Program-made: the position numbers and the translations under genes
From: Deinococcus aquaedulcis
Lineage (GTDB): Bacteria; Deinococcota; Deinococci; Deinococcales; Deinococcaceae
Direction of reading: 5' to 3'
Length of the DNA: 64,000 nt
NCBI RefSeq assembly: GCF_019693445.1
Contig: NZ_JAHRBL010000017.1
Span: 1-64,000 of the forward strand
In this document: positions 10,901 through 23,133 of the stretch, one piece after another
Layout of the letters: the number at the start of each line of letters is the position of its first letter
Position numbering within the stretch: position 1 is the first letter of the stretch
The notes under the pieces: generated by a model
What the model was told of the DNA's origin: nothing
The model's database searches: none
The model's input: only the letters and a program-made list of their open reading frames with translations

Positions 10901-11050
10901 GTCGGGCCAGAACACACCCAGCACTTCATCGCGCGTGGCGTGACCACCTTGCGCCGTCAGGTACGCCAGCAGCCACAGGCGCTGATCGTAGGGCAGCCGC
11001 CAGCGGTGAACGCGGGGCGGCCCCAGCAGCAGCACTTCAGGATGGGTCAC
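7907..11050 (-). CDS. AfsR/SARP-type transcriptional regulator with BTAD and NB-ARC domains
   Basis: The GTG at 11050-11048 is chosen because AAGGAGG lies about 10 nt upstream; a longer frame reaches 11335 but adds only low-complexity residues. The 1047-residue product starts with an OmpR-like winged helix (~1-85), then a bacterial transcriptional activation domain (~90-235) and an NB-ARC/STAND ATPase with Walker A GLGGSGKT (K276) and a Walker B strand MLVVLDS. The C-terminal half is helical and alanine/leucine-rich, compatible with TPR-like ligand-sensing repeats. Such proteins are ATP-switched activators. The target is unknown; the metalloprotease gene immediately upstream on the same strand is a candidate. 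It could equally be a MalT-like regulator with another inducer. Confidence 0.85.
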   Translation of the reverse strand: MTHPEVLLLGPPRVHRWRLPYDQRLWLLAYLTAQGGHATRDEVLGVFWPDKSERDARNNLRVLLHRLRQAPWGQAISAQGGALHLPLQSDVQQLRRAYRAGDWPGVLRAYQGPFVQGLQPSGAPDFEAWLHAQRTQLEDAWKSAARRHLGTLEAAGRPEEALTLLENMLALAPDDEDALQDLLRLGVRWPGAAQVAVQAYQRFAGALAREVGGQPLDRTDDLFRQLGGARRAGPAAPPATGTPGLERTVDLQAVTDALRRPECRLLTVVGLGGSGKTWLAERASAALRADFADGTVQLDLGLLEEPEQLPGHLARALGLRVTPDEPLWPQVRRFLSTRQMLVVLDSLEPLLGERRPAMLAHVTALLEAPGLKLLLTSQEALGHAAEWISPLHGLPWPTDASLPLDALLRVPALALFVARAQQANPQWRPAPEDRALLVTVGQLTEGLPLALELLAASLRFVPLAEVVKLAREGADVPLLPGRAAHHVSLQAVLQHIWRHVPAEEREVLCRLSVLTGSFCSDAAQAVAGATFATLVGLQGRALVRRDAQGRFHLHPLVCQFAATQRTGPEEAEALQARHAAFYGALARAVRPGLVAGAQREGLATLDAEADNLGAAWAWGVRRARGEVLLELLRTLVTVRKLREILPPVWTDTLASARTALLGCWRDPTPVQAQVLAYLELLQVQDELAHGLTRDGAARLSALMTAFMTWGDGVGLLHSGLALAWQRQRTAPEPGPLRAALDEAVTLLGPEDAREQAAWAVRLPVEWAYLWARRQGEGGSDLLDTVTPQARAAGVLDLYAGCLMQQEYQARRRRNPSRDGLLQEAARVYRAIDHHHGAVNSLMLRLGYALDDLQVPAAEEDLAEMRRLLNEHSDPRLLGMLLRCQAQVAEARGEPHSAEAACRSFVALMRDRVPEGSGSPELTIHLLYCATRVREERGVQAYLARSVDRSVDRMSPRLQMLGLLRCAQANAAAARPEEAQRLAGALLSQTRLPELWRWRLERLVPAASPWPEPPASLEEIWQQLRQEGRTFRPAQEREAQTTDGRVCP

Positions 11051-11407
11051 GCGGGGCCAGCCTCCTTCCGAAGGCTGGATCTGCCCCAGGCAGCGGGTGC
11101 GGCCACCAGGGTTCGTCTGTCCTTCAGGGGAAGGGCCAGCATAGCAGGCGCCGGCGCGCTCCGCGTTACCCGGCCTGCTCCCGCCCGAAAAGGCGCTGCC
11201 TCCTGCAGCCCAGGGCGGCCGCCCCCAGCGCGCTTCTCTGCCCCTTGAAGACTGGGCAGACCTTCCCCGTTGGTCCGGCTGGGCCACTCTGCGCCCTGCG
11301 TGGACCCGTGCCGCAGAGGAATGCAGCAGAGGCACGAGGGGAAAAGTCCCCCCATGCCCCCGTGCCTGCGCTCCTCCAGCTCAGCGCGAGCCCAGCCCGC
11401 AGCTGTT
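11051..11407 (-). other. Intergenic region between protease and NB-ARC regulator genes
   Basis: The 357 bases hold the regulator's Shine-Dalgarno (about 11061-11068). Downstream of the protease gene is a bulged hairpin: GGCACG (11331-11336) plus GGGG (11338-11341) pair with CCCC plus CGTGCC (11357-11366). It has no U tract, so it is only a weak terminator candidate. Confidence 0.4.
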
Positions 11408-12769
11408 TTACGACCCGCTCAGGCAGGAAAACGTATTGATGCGGCAAAAATCCACGCCGTCGAGTTCATTGTCAGAGCCGTCCGAGACCACAAGGTAAAC
11501 GCTCAGGGTCTTGCCGCTACTAATGGTGGATTCGCCTTCCTGTGGCACCACGATATAGGTCTCTTCGAGGTCCTCGGCGGCCGCTTCGTTCAGCACCCGC
11601 GTCAGGAAACCGCCGTTCTGAACCCCGATAGGTGGCAGTCGCAGGGGCCGGTCGGCGCCGCCCAGACTCACCCGCAGGGCCCACGACGACGCGTCCAGGC
11701 CGCTGCTGTTGGTGATGGCAAACCGCACCAGACGCTCACCGCTCTGCACCCCAGCCTGCCGCTTGAGGCTGCTGTCCGTCACCTCGGTCATCCGAACGGT
11801 AAAGGGCGTGTCGCTGGTGCGCTCGTACTGAAGCCGCAGGGCGTACTTGTCCAGGTAGCTCAGCTCGCTGCCGGCCCCCACATAGCGGTGAACGGTCTGC
11901 GAATCGGTGGCCGGATCGGACGAGAGGTTGTGGTAACGCCGGGCCTGCTTCTGAAACAGCTGCTGCACCCTGGGGTCGTCGCGCAGCGTAAAGCGGAAAT
12001 CCGACGCGTCGTCGTAGTGCATGATGGACATAAAATCGTAGTGCCCGGTCGGGTTGCGGCTGCTGTCCACCGCCTTTTCCGATTGATCGGTATCGAACGT
12101 CACCCTCAGGAACGTGTCGCGGTCGGCGCGGGTCTGCTCGTGTTTAAAGCCCAGGCTGTGCATCATCTCGTGCCGGATGGTGCGTGCGCTGGCCTGGCTG
12201 CCCAGCGCAATCCTGGCCGAGATCAAGCTGGAGCCGCGCGAACTCCAGCCCGTGCTGCCGCAGCGGCAGTCGCTGCCGTTGGACACGAAGCGGACCATGC
12301 TGTCGCTTTCGGAACTGGTCCGGCTCCATCTGACCGCCGTTTCTGCGTTGTAGTACGAGACGGCGTCCTGAATGCGCGTGCGGACCTCGCTGGGCAAAGA
12401 CGGGCTGAGAAAGTAGGTGATGGGCCGCGACTTCCAGGTGTCCCCGGTGGTGACCGCTTGCCCGGTCAGTGTCGGCGCTGCTGGAAAGTCGCTGGACCGC
12501 CCAAGAATCATGCCCCCGTAAACCAGGTAGCCCTGATGCTCCTGGGCCTGCACCAGCTGCGCTTCCCGGTCTAGGGGAAACCGCACGGCAATCTGGCGCA
12601 CAGGAGCCCCGGCCGGCACATCATGCGCGTCAAACGGCGCAGAGGGGCCCGACCCGCTGTTCACTGCGGCACCCGACTGGGCCGCGCCCACTCCAGGGGC
12701 CTGCTGGCCACAACCCGCCAGGGCCAGGGTCAGGCCCACCGACAACATGAACGCCACAGATTTGTCCAT
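11408..12769 (-). CDS. Astacin-like (M12A) zinc metalloprotease, lipoprotein
   Basis: The 453-residue protein begins with a short basic region, a hydrophobic stretch and a lipobox LAGC (C20), so it should be exported and lipid-anchored. The zinc site HEMMHSLGFKHE (200-211) matches the astacin signature HExxHxxGxxHE, and MSIMHYD (247-253) is the matching Met-turn whose Tyr acts as the extra ligand in astacins. The region after ~300 is a C-terminal domain I cannot name. A proregion probably lies between C20 and ~110. An AAGGAGG site directly precedes the ATG. Bacterial astacins are secreted proteases, and the substrate cannot be inferred here. Confidence 0.9.
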   Translation of the reverse strand: MDKSVAFMLSVGLTLALAGCGQQAPGVGAAQSGAAVNSGSGPSAPFDAHDVPAGAPVRQIAVRFPLDREAQLVQAQEHQGYLVYGGMILGRSSDFPAAPTLTGQAVTTGDTWKSRPITYFLSPSLPSEVRTRIQDAVSYYNAETAVRWSRTSSESDSMVRFVSNGSDCRCGSTGWSSRGSSLISARIALGSQASARTIRHEMMHSLGFKHEQTRADRDTFLRVTFDTDQSEKAVDSSRNPTGHYDFMSIMHYDDASDFRFTLRDDPRVQQLFQKQARRYHNLSSDPATDSQTVHRYVGAGSELSYLDKYALRLQYERTSDTPFTVRMTEVTDSSLKRQAGVQSGERLVRFAITNSSGLDASSWALRVSLGGADRPLRLPPIGVQNGGFLTRVLNEAAAEDLEETYIVVPQEGESTISSGKTLSVYLVVSDGSDNELDGVDFCRINTFSCLSGS

Positions 12770-13206
12770 AACCTGCCTCCTTGAAACATCAGCGGCGCGG
12801 GCTGACGTGACTGGCCTCTGGGGTCAGTCGTCCCGTCAGCCGCCCTTGGCCGCTGCGCCGCAGGCCCCTACCGGGAACCGTTCAGCGATGCGACACCGTA
12901 GACCAGGGGGCATTAGCCGAGCATTATTCAGCCGAGCCTCACCATGTCGTCACGCCTGCCAGCGAGGTTCAAGCCCTCTGCGGGCTGCACTGAAGCGTGT
13001 GGCCACCGAAGGCATGATGGGGCGCCCTGGGTTTCGCGGTGCGCTGAACGAGGACGGCCTGCACGGCGCCGCCGCCCTTCACCACGCGACCTCACCGGTG
13101 CCCGGGACCGCCCACATCGGCGCGCCTTTTATCGCAGTCGCCCGGGGAAGTCGAGATGCGCCAGATTCCTGACCGCTCACCACCGCATTCCCTCACAGAC
13201 CGCTGG
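12770..13206 (+). other. Intergenic region upstream of the metalloprotease
   Basis: No gene is supported in these 437 bases. They include the upstream region of the protease gene and lead into the dispersed repeat that starts near 13207. Confidence 0.5.
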
Positions 13207-13378
13207 CCTCTCACAGCGGTCTTCCGTTCCGCCAAGGGGAGGACGGGACCCCCTGAACTCCATTCCAACCGCTGTCTGTTGTGGTCACTCGCTCTGCTTC
13301 GCAGCTTGGCAAGTCCACTCGCCCTACAAGACCTGAAGGTGAAGCCTTCAGGTCTTATGGTTACCGCTCTCAGATCAG
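13207..13378 (+). repeat. Dispersed intergenic repeat, copy A, with perfect 12-bp hairpin
   Basis: About 170 bases that align with 50578-50722. Shared blocks include CACAGCGGTCTTCCGTTCCG, a GGGGAGGA block, CCGCT-TCTG, GGTCACTCGC and CCTGAAGGTGAA. Copy A carries about 24 extra bases in the middle. It ends in a perfect hairpin, AAGACCTGAAGG (13328-13339) pairing with CCTTCAGGTCTT (13345-13356) across a 5-nt loop, lying just past the cobD stop codon. It may act as a processing or termination structure there, although no U tract follows. Confidence 0.75.
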
Positions 13379-14419
13379 CGACTGCAGCGCCCGCACCAGC
13401 ACCGCATTCTGCGCCGGGGTGCGGGTGCTCACGCGCAGGTGGCCCGGCAGGCCGTAACTGCTGCAGTCGCGCACCCGCAGGCCCTGGGCCAGCAGCGCCG
13501 CCGCCACGGCCGGGGCCTCCTCCACCGCCAGCGTCAGGTACGGCGTGCCGTGGTGCGCCACAGGCCCCAGCTCACCCAGGGCGCGGGCCAGGGCCTGGGC
13601 TTCGGCCTGCACCCGGGGCAGGGTGGCGGCCAGGAACCCCTGGGCGGGCGGCAGCGCGGCCAGCAGGGCGGCGGTGCCAGCGGGGAGGTGCCACGCCGGG
13701 GCGAGGTTATCCAGGCGCGCCACCACCTCTGGGGCGGCCAGCGCGTAGGCGGGGCGGGCCCCCACCAGCCCGTGGGCCTTGCCCGGCGAGAGCAGCCGGA
13801 CAGTGGCGGGATGACGGGGCCCAGTTCCGTCCCCCGCCGGAGCGCCAGGGGCCAGAAACGGGGCATACGCTTCATCCACGATCAGCAGGGCCCCGGCCTG
13901 CGCGCAGGTCTGGGCCAGAGCCTGCTGATCCAGAGGGCTCAGCGTGTGGCCGGTGGGGTTGTGGGGCTGGCCCACATAAACCAGCGCGGTGCCCGGCGGC
14001 ACCCGGTCCGGCCGCTCGGACACAATCAGCACCTCGGCGCGCGCCAGGGCCGCCGCGCGGGCCAATTCGCCAAACGGGGCGTGCAGGCTCAGCAGTGTGC
14101 CGCCCGGGGGCACAAAGGCGCGCGCCAGCCGGTGCAGCAGGTCCGAAGCCCCCACCGAGAGCGCCACCTCGTCTGGGGTCACGCCGTGCCAGTGCGCCAG
14201 CGCCTCGCGCACCCAGCGGTACGAGGGATCGGGGTAGTCCGCATGGTCGGCGTCCCGCACCGCCCGCAGCAGCGCGGGATTGGGCCCGTAAGGGTTGGTG
14301 TTCACGCTGAAATCCAGCCCGGTAAAGGCCGTGGCCGTGGGGCCCCCATGCGGCGCCCGGGGCACCAGGGGCGGAAGGTCGCTATGGAGGGCTTCAGGCA
14401 TGCCCGCTGTGTCAGGCAC
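13370..14419 (-). CDS. cobD: Threonine-phosphate decarboxylase-like aminotransferase of cobalamin synthesis
   Basis: The 349-residue PLP enzyme is of the HisC-like aminotransferase fold. [10 protein letters not shown] near the N-terminus, the GQPHNPTG segment, the VDEAY segment (PLP ring contact) and the lysine in SPGKAHGL, the likely Schiff-base residue, all fit CobD/CobC. This enzyme makes (R)-1-amino-2-propanol phosphate, the linker that CbiB attaches to the corrin ring. The start is GTG 14419 with GGAGG 4-5 nt upstream, and the gene overlaps the cbiB stop by 8 bases. An ATG at 14401 is an alternative without a ribosome site. It is last in the riboswitch-controlled operon. HisC itself is excluded mainly by context. 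Confidence 0.88.
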   Translation of the reverse strand: MPDTAGMPEALHSDLPPLVPRAPHGGPTATAFTGLDFSVNTNPYGPNPALLRAVRDADHADYPDPSYRWVREALAHWHGVTPDEVALSVGASDLLHRLARAFVPPGGTLLSLHAPFGELARAAALARAEVLIVSERPDRVPPGTALVYVGQPHNPTGHTLSPLDQQALAQTCAQAGALLIVDEAYAPFLAPGAPAGDGTGPRHPATVRLLSPGKAHGLVGARPAYALAAPEVVARLDNLAPAWHLPAGTAALLAALPPAQGFLAATLPRVQAEAQALARALGELGPVAHHGTPYLTLAVEEAPAVAAALLAQGLRVRDCSSYGLPGHLRVSTRTPAQNAVLVRALQSLI

Positions 14420-15296
14420 GGCGCCTCCGGGGCGGCCACAGCAGGGCCAGCACGGCCAGCCCCAGGGTCCGCCGGGCCAGGGCCAGGGCGGGCGGCAGGT
14501 CGTCCGGGGTGGGGGGCCGGCCCCCGGCGCCCAGCACGTACACCCCGCGTTTGTCCAGGCGCAGGCCCAGCACCCCGGCGAAGGCGCTCATGGGGTGTCC
14601 GGCGTTGGGGCTGGGGGTGGCGCGGCGGTCCCGGAGCCACACCGGCCAGCTGGCCCGCCGCCCGCCGGCCAGCAGCGCGCACAGCGCCGTCAGCCGGGCC
14701 GGAGCCAGATTCAGCAGGTCGTCGGCGTGGGCGGCCACTTTGCCGGGCCATTCCAGGGCCGGGGTGCGGTAGCCCCACAGGGCGTCGGCGGTGTTTGTCA
14801 GGCGGTAGGTGGCCGCCAGTCCCAGGCCCCCCACCCGGAAGGCCAGCAGCGGCGCCACCACGCTGTCCGACAGGTTTTCCGCCAGACTCTCGATGGCCGC
14901 CCCCGCCACCTCCGAGGCGCTGAGGTCCGAGGTGTCCCGGCTGACCAGATGCCACGCGAGCAACCGCCGGGCTTCGGGGAGGTCCCCGCGCTGCAGGGCC
15001 GCGTGAACCTCGCCCACGGCGGCAAAGAGGGCGCGCCGGGCCAACAGGGGCTTGAGCACTGCCGCCTGAACTGGCCACGGCCAGCGCCCGGCGAGGTGGC
15101 CCCCAGCCGCCGCCAGCCCCGCCCCCAGGGCCCAGCTGGCCGCGCCCTGGACCAGTTGGCCGGCCGGTGGGGCGGGCCGCCAGCGGCGCCGGGCGAAGCC
15201 CAGGTACGTGCCCATCCAGACCACCGGGTGCCAGCGGGTGGGTGGCTCGCCCAGCGTGTCCAGGGCGAGCGCCAGCAGCAGCGTGCGCCGCCTCAC
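14412..15296 (-). CDS. cbiB: Adenosylcobinamide-phosphate synthase (cobalamin membrane protein)
   Basis: CbiB/CobD-family membrane protein of 294 residues, which joins aminopropanol phosphate to adenosylcobyric acid. Family marks are the N-terminal [22 protein letters not shown] segment region, the SRDTSDL segment, [17 protein letters not shown] and [10 protein letters not shown]. Several hydrophobic segments fit an inner-membrane protein. The start is GTG 15296, whose GTGA overlaps the cbiA stop by 4 bases, indicating translational coupling. A much longer frame upstream is only the shadow of cbiA. Confidence 0.93.
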   Translation of the reverse strand: MRRRTLLLALALDTLGEPPTRWHPVVWMGTYLGFARRRWRPAPPAGQLVQGAASWALGAGLAAAGGHLAGRWPWPVQAAVLKPLLARRALFAAVGEVHAALQRGDLPEARRLLAWHLVSRDTSDLSASEVAGAAIESLAENLSDSVVAPLLAFRVGGLGLAATYRLTNTADALWGYRTPALEWPGKVAAHADDLLNLAPARLTALCALLAGGRRASWPVWLRDRRATPSPNAGHPMSAFAGVLGLRLDKRGVYVLGAGGRPPTPDDLPPALALARRTLGLAVLALLWPPRRRRA

Positions 15297-16615
15297 CGGC
15301 AGGCCGCCACCAGCCGCCGGGCCAGTGCGGGCTCGGCCGCCAGATGCAGGTGCAGGTAACTGGCCAGCACGTTCCCGGCCGCGTAGCCCTCGGTCACGGG
15401 CTGCCCATCCCCGCCCGTCCAGCGGTAGGCCGGCTGGGTGGGGGCGTGGGTCAGCACCGAGTGGTGGAATTCGTGGCCCCGCAGCACGGTCCCCGCCGGG
15501 GCCAGCACGGACGGCGCCAGGGCGGTGGCCTCGCGGTAGCCCAGGGTGAGACCCGGGGTCATACGGGTGTGGTAGGGCACCACGCCGCACATCTCGAACT
15601 GGGTGCCGGCCTCGTCTTCCAGGGTTTCGCCCAGGTACATCAGGCCGCCGCATTCGCCCAGCACCGGGCGGCCAGAGGCGGCAAACGCCCGCACCGCCCC
15701 GCGCATGGAGCGGTTGGCGCTAAGCGCCGCCGCGTGCACTTCGGGGTAGCCGCCGCCCAGCAGCAGGCCGCTCACCCCGGGCGGCAGCCCCGCGTCGCGC
15801 AGAGGGCTGAACGGCACAAGATCGGCCCCGGCCAGGCGCAGTTCGTCCAGCGCATCGGGGTAGTAGAAGTGAAAGGCCTCGTCGTGGGCGTAGGCCAGCC
15901 GCACCCGGGGACCGTTCACCCCGGGCGCTGCTGGCTGGGGCAGGGCGGGCGCCTGCGCGGCAGCCAGCAGCGCGTCCAGCCGCAGATGCCCGGCCGCCGC
16001 CAGCACCGCCGCCTCGTCCCAGGCGGTCAGTTCCGCGCTCAGCAGGCCCAGGTGCCGCGAGGGCAAGGCCAGCGCCTCGGTGCGGGCCACGAAACCCAGA
16101 ACCGGCAACCCCACGCCTTCCAGCGCGGCCTCGCACAGCGCCGCGTGGCCGGGGCCACCCACGCGGTTCAGAATCACGCCCGCCACGCGCAGATCGGGGC
16201 GAAAGTCGCGCAGGCCCGCCGCCACGGCCGCCACCGTGCGGGCCATGCCGCCCGCGTCAATCACCAGCACCACTGGCGCGCCCAGCAGCGCGGCCAGTTC
16301 GGCGGTGGAATGCTCGTCGCTGGTGGGGTCGCGGCCGTCGTACAGGCCCATGACCCCTTCCAGAATGCTGAGGTCGGCCCCTGCCGCCGCGCGGGCGAAC
16401 AGGTCGCGGGTGCGCGCCGGGCCCAGCAGAAACGAATCGAGGTTGCGGGTGGCCTGCGCGGCAGCGCGGGTCAGGTGCGTGGGGTCCAGGTAGTCGGGCC
16501 CCAGTTTGAAGGGCTGCACCCGCAGCCCGCGCGCCCGCAGCGCGAGGCACAGCAGGGCCGCCACCGTCGTCTTGCCGCTGCCGGAATGCGGCGCCGCGAT
16601 CACCAGCCGGTTCAT
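15293..16615 (-). CDS. cbiA: Cobyrinate a,c-diamide synthase
   Basis: The 440-residue enzyme uses glutamine and ATP to amidate the a and c side chains of cobyrinate. Its N-terminal P-loop domain has [10 protein letters not shown] and KLGPDYLDP. The C-terminal class I glutamine amidotransferase domain has [10 protein letters not shown] with the nucleophilic Cys, and GHEFHHS at the expected catalytic His. The start is ATG 16615, with GAGGAG 9-10 nt upstream in the 19-nt gap after cobO; a 16-codon upstream extension lacks this signal. The hydrogenobyrinate form (CobB) cannot be separated from CbiA by sequence alone, but no aerobic-pathway genes are seen here. Confidence 0.93.
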   Translation of the reverse strand: MNRLVIAAPHSGSGKTTVAALLCLALRARGLRVQPFKLGPDYLDPTHLTRAAAQATRNLDSFLLGPARTRDLFARAAAGADLSILEGVMGLYDGRDPTSDEHSTAELAALLGAPVVLVIDAGGMARTVAAVAAGLRDFRPDLRVAGVILNRVGGPGHAALCEAALEGVGLPVLGFVARTEALALPSRHLGLLSAELTAWDEAAVLAAAGHLRLDALLAAAQAPALPQPAAPGVNGPRVRLAYAHDEAFHFYYPDALDELRLAGADLVPFSPLRDAGLPPGVSGLLLGGGYPEVHAAALSANRSMRGAVRAFAASGRPVLGECGGLMYLGETLEDEAGTQFEMCGVVPYHTRMTPGLTLGYREATALAPSVLAPAGTVLRGHEFHHSVLTHAPTQPAYRWTGGDGQPVTEGYAAGNVLASYLHLHLAAEPALARRLVAACR

Positions 16616-16634
16616 GGACCAGGGCTCCTCACGC

Positions 16635-17284
16635 TCAGTACTCAATGCCCTGCTGGCCGCCAATCCCGGCCTCGTAGGCGTGCTTGACAGGCTGAATCTC
16701 GCTGACCGTGTCGGCCAGGGCGATCAGCTCGGGCAGGGCGTCGCGGCCGGTGATCACCACATGCAGGTTCGGATCGCGGGCCCGCAGCACCGCTTCGACC
16801 TCGGGCCACGCCACCCAGCCGTACTTGAGGGGATAGGTGAATTCGTCGAGCACGATCAGGTCGTGTTCACCCGCCTCAATCGCCGCCCGCGCCAGCGTCC
16901 AGCCGTGGGCAGCCAGTTCGGCGGAATTCTCCAGATCGCGGGAACGCCACGTCCAGCCGTCGCCCAGCCCCTGGCAGGGAATGCCCAGCTTGTCCAGCGT
17001 GCGGTGCTCGCCAAACTTGGCGGTGTCGTGCTTGAGAAATTGAAACAGCTTCGTGGTCAGCCCCCGGCCGTGGGCGCGCATCATCAGGCCCAGGGCGGCG
17101 GTGGTTTTGCCCTTGCCCTTGCCGGTGTTCACGATGATCAGGCCGCGCCGCCCCTTGCTGATGCCTTCGCGTTTCTTGTATTTGTCGCGCTGCTCGGTCA
17201 GTTCCTGCATCGCCTGGGCGCGGCGCTGTTCGGTGGTGGGCTGTTCAGTGGTGAGCGGATCGGCGGGCTGGTGGGCGGGGTCGG

Positions 17285-17288
<4 letters not shown>
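16635..17288 (-). CDS. cobO: Cob(I)alamin adenosyltransferase, BtuR/CobO type
   Basis: The 217-residue ATP:corrinoid adenosyltransferase has the CobO P-loop [14 protein letters not shown] and the conserved [13 protein letters not shown] and [12 protein letters not shown] segments. It adds the upper adenosyl ligand to cob(I)yrinate diamide or imported cob(I)alamin. The N-terminal ~40 residues are a charged tail. The ATG overlaps the btuF stop by 4 bases (ATGA), so it is second in the operon. CobO-type enzymes are soluble and act both in synthesis and in salvage. Confidence 0.95.
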
Positions 17289-18160
<872 letters not shown>

Positions 18161-18329
18161 CACAACTCCAGCAGGCAGGAACGACGATCAGCCGGGGTGG
18201 ACCAGCCAGCAAGAGCCCACCCTGGCCGGGGCCGGAGTGGGCCGTTCACGCGCGGCGGCTGCGCGCAGATACAGGCAACTCGGAGCTGGCCCTCTGATGG
18301 CGAGAGGTGTTCGCCGCGTGGGCGAACGT

Positions 18330-18460
18330 CCCTGAGAGGCATTCGGGCTGACAGGGTGGCGGGCGCCACCAGACTGATTACCGCTGCGCAACAGCGCCGG
18401 ACTGGGCCGCGTGGGGCCTTCACCGGACTTCCCCTGGCTCAGGTGCGCCCAGGGTAGCAA
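18330..18460 (-). promoter_or_regulatory. Cobalamin (B12) riboswitch
   Basis: On the minus strand the segment contains GGGGAAGTCCGGTGAAGG (about 18417-18434), matching the conserved core GGGAAxxxGGTGxAA. It is followed by the B12 box GCGCTGTTGCGCAGCGGTAA (18379-18398) and a closing AGCCCGAATGCC. It lies ~170 nt upstream of btuF. The platform between aptamer and start codon contains a hairpin, GGGTGG (18195-18200) with CCACCC (18217-18222), that could hide the btuF ribosome site. By family precedent, adenosylcobalamin binding should lower expression. Confidence 0.88.
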
Positions 18461-18656
18461 ATGCGGTTCGTCATGCAGCGCCCCCGCAGGCGCCGGGCGA
18501 GCGTGCACCCCCTCTGACCGCGCTGCCTAGCCTCCCATAGGCCGACAGGCCAGCGTGCTGGCCGGGAGGCGTGGCCCGGGGGCTGACCCTGCCCGGCTGG
18601 TCAAAGCGCTGCTGCCGCGATTCAGGGTCTGAACCCAGCCCTCGGCAGGGCGCTGC

Positions 18657-18693
18657 TTGACTTCGAGCGCACTCGAAGGCGTACGGTGCCCCC
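18657..18693 (+). promoter_or_regulatory. MerR-type operator-promoter with 19-bp spacer, leaderless start
   Basis: TTGACT (18657-18662) and TACGGT (18682-18687) are separated by 19 bp, the over-long spacer typical of MerR-activated promoters. A perfect palindrome CTTCGAG-CGCA-CTCGAAG (18661-18678) fills the spacer. The -10 ends 6 nt before the ATG at 18694, so the message should be leaderless. This predicts autoregulation and probably control of the reductase downstream. Confidence 0.75.
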
Positions 18694-19116
18694 ATGGCCC
18701 AGCCCCCGCTGCCCCTCAGCATTCAGGACGCCGCCGCGCACCTGGGCGTCAGTGCCCACACCCTGCGCTACTACGACCGCGAAGGGCTGCTGGCGGTGCC
18801 GCGCGGCGGTGGGAGCAAACGCCAGTACACCAGCGCGGAACTGGGCCTGCTGCGCATGCTCATTCGCCTGCGCCGCACCGGCATGGGCATGGCCGGCCTG
18901 CGCGAATTCAGCCGCCTGATCCGGCTGGGCGAGGCCGGCGTGCCCGCGCGCCGGGCGCTGCTGGTGGCCCATGAACAGGCGGTGGTCGCGCAACTGGGGG
19001 CCATGCAGGGCGACCTGCAGGCCATCCGCGACAAGATCGCGCTGTATGACCACCTGCACCCAGAGGTGGCCCCGGCCCCCTCCCCCGCCCCGCTGGCCGA
19101 GCCCGTGACGTCCTGA
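18694..19116 (+). CDS. MerR-family transcriptional regulator
   Basis: The 140-residue regulator starts with a MerR winged helix ([25 protein letters not shown], residues ~9-33, then KRQYTSAEL). A long dimerisation helix follows (~85-125), then a proline/alanine-rich tail. There are no cysteines in the effector region, so it is not a metal- or thiol-sensing type by eye. It belongs with the MerR regulators that sit beside aldo/keto reductases or dehydrogenases and respond to reactive aldehydes. That effector is an inference from the reductase 43 nt downstream. The start is leaderless. Confidence 0.9.
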   Translation: MAQPPLPLSIQDAAAHLGVSAHTLRYYDREGLLAVPRGGGSKRQYTSAELGLLRMLIRLRRTGMGMAGLREFSRLIRLGEAGVPARRALLVAHEQAVVAQLGAMQGDLQAIRDKIALYDHLHPEVAPAPSPAPLAEPVTS

Positions 19117-19159
19117 CGCTTACCCCCCTTCGCCCCACCCCGCCCCAAGGAGGCCCCGC

Positions 19160-20158
<999 letters not shown>

Positions 20159-20175
20159 CACGCACACCACAGCAT

Positions 20176-20213
20176 CCAGCCCACTCCGGTCAAAGGGAGT
20201 GGGCTGGGTTGTT
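20176..20213 (+). terminator. Rho-independent terminator after the reductase gene
   Basis: A perfect 12-bp stem, CCAGCCCACTCC (20176-20187) and GGAGTGGGCTGG (20196-20207), closes an 8-nt loop and is followed by GTTGTTT. It lies between converging genes and may also serve rep on the other strand. Confidence 0.85.
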
Positions 20214-20231
20214 TCGCTGCAGTGGGGTGCC

Positions 20232-21632
<1,401 letters not shown>

Positions 21633-21667
21633 TGCCCCCCCTGTTGTTGTTTTTCTTTTAGATCTTT

Positions 21668-21696
21668 TTATCTGTTTAAAAGATATATGTTGACAA
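21668..21696 (-). promoter_or_regulatory. Candidate rep promoter
   Basis: On the minus strand TTGTCA (21696-21691) and AGATAA (21673-21668) are 17 bp apart, in the AT-rich segment ~36 nt before the rep GTG. The promoter sits between the rep start and the iteron array, where Rep binding could repress it. Confidence 0.5.
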
Positions 21697-21744
21697 CAAC
21701 AAGCGGCCGGGGCGATCCTGCGCCAGGACGGCATTCTCAGGGCA

Positions 21745-22273
<529 letters not shown>

Positions 22274-22285
22274 CTTCCCCGGTCT

Positions 22286-22303
22286 GCTCGTCACGTGACG
22301 AGC
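22286..22303. promoter_or_regulatory. 18-bp perfect palindrome, candidate parS or ParAB operator
   Basis: GCTCGTCACGTGACGAGC is a perfect 18-bp palindrome ending 54 nt before the parA ATG. Its centre TCACGTGA equals the core of the widespread parS consensus (GTTTCACGTGAAAC), while the flanks differ. It could be the partition centromere, or an operator for parA autoregulation. Confidence 0.6.
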
Positions 22304-22356
22304 ACCCCATACGGAGAAGAGGCAAAAACGCAGAAAACGCGCTAGGCTGGGGCTCA

Positions 22357-23133
22357 ATGCGCACACTGACGCTTTTTAACCATGCCGGCGGGGTTATGAA
22401 ATCCAGCCTGACCCGCGATGTGGGCCACACGTTGGCGGCGGCCGGGCAGCGGGTGCTCCTGATTGATCTGGACCCGCAGGCCAACCTGACCGACTGGCTG
22501 GGCGTCAGCGGGGTAACGCGCGATCAGACGGTATTTAACACCGCCACGCGGGGCGACGGGCTGCCCACGCCCATCCGCGTTCATGATCTGGACGTGCTGC
22601 CCAGCGATGTATCGCTGGCCCTCGCCGAGGGGCAGATGCTGGGCGTGGTGGGCGCACACCTGCACCTGCGGCAGGCCCTGGCCGAGTGGAAGGACCGCTA
22701 CGACGTGGCGCTCATTGACAGCCCGCCCAGCCTGGGACAGCTGTCCATTCTGGGTGCACTGGCGGCAGATCATCTGATCGTGCCGGTGCCCACTCGCCAG
22801 AAAGGCATGAATGCCCTGGCTGGTCTGGGCGAGGCGATGGCCACCTACCGTAAGCTGCGCCCCGATCTCACCGTGGCGCTGTACGTGCCCACCCTGTACG
22901 ACGCGCGGCGCTCGCATGACCGTGAGGCCTATGCCGCCCTGAAGGAGTTGCTGAGTCCACTGGCCAGCCCCATTGCTGACCGGGGCGCGGTGTGGAACGA
23001 CAGTGCCAGCGCCGGGCAGCCAGTGGGCGTGTATGCGCCGGGCAGCCCGGTTCACCGCGACGTGCTGCGGGTAACGGCTGAAATTGCCAGGGCCACGGGC
23101 CTGAACGTGAACATTGAAGGGGCGCCGGCATGA
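22357..23133 (+). CDS. parA: Chromosome/plasmid partition ATPase ParA
   Basis: The 258-residue ParA/MinD-type ATPase drives segregation of the replicon. The deviant Walker A reads HAGGVMKSS at ~9-17. Walker A' is [15 protein letters not shown] and Walker B is [10 protein letters not shown], as in type Ia/Ib ParA. It has no N-terminal helix-turn-helix, so it is short like the chromosomal and type Ib forms. ATG 22357 is preferred over an upstream frame because TAGGCT (22343-22348) ends 8 nt before it, a likely leaderless promoter. It overlaps parB by 4 bases. Confidence 0.93.
   Translation: MRTLTLFNHAGGVMKSSLTRDVGHTLAAAGQRVLLIDLDPQANLTDWLGVSGVTRDQTVFNTATRGDGLPTPIRVHDLDVLPSDVSLALAEGQMLGVVGAHLHLRQALAEWKDRYDVALIDSPPSLGQLSILGALAADHLIVPVPTRQKGMNALAGLGEAMATYRKLRPDLTVALYVPTLYDARRSHDREAYAALKELLSPLASPIADRGAVWNDSASAGQPVGVYAPGSPVHRDVLRVTAEIARATGLNVNIEGAPA

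Noticed and set aside
9389..11248. 619-codon plus-strand frame opposite the NB-ARC regulator
   Set aside because: It is rich in Gln, His, Arg and Gly with no recognisable domain, and it lies fully antisense to a gene with clear Walker and winged-helix motifs.
13156..14923. Long plus-strand Gly/Pro/Arg/Gln-rich frames opposite cobD and cbiB
   Set aside because: They are antisense to genes with clear CobD and CbiB motifs and have no start signals.
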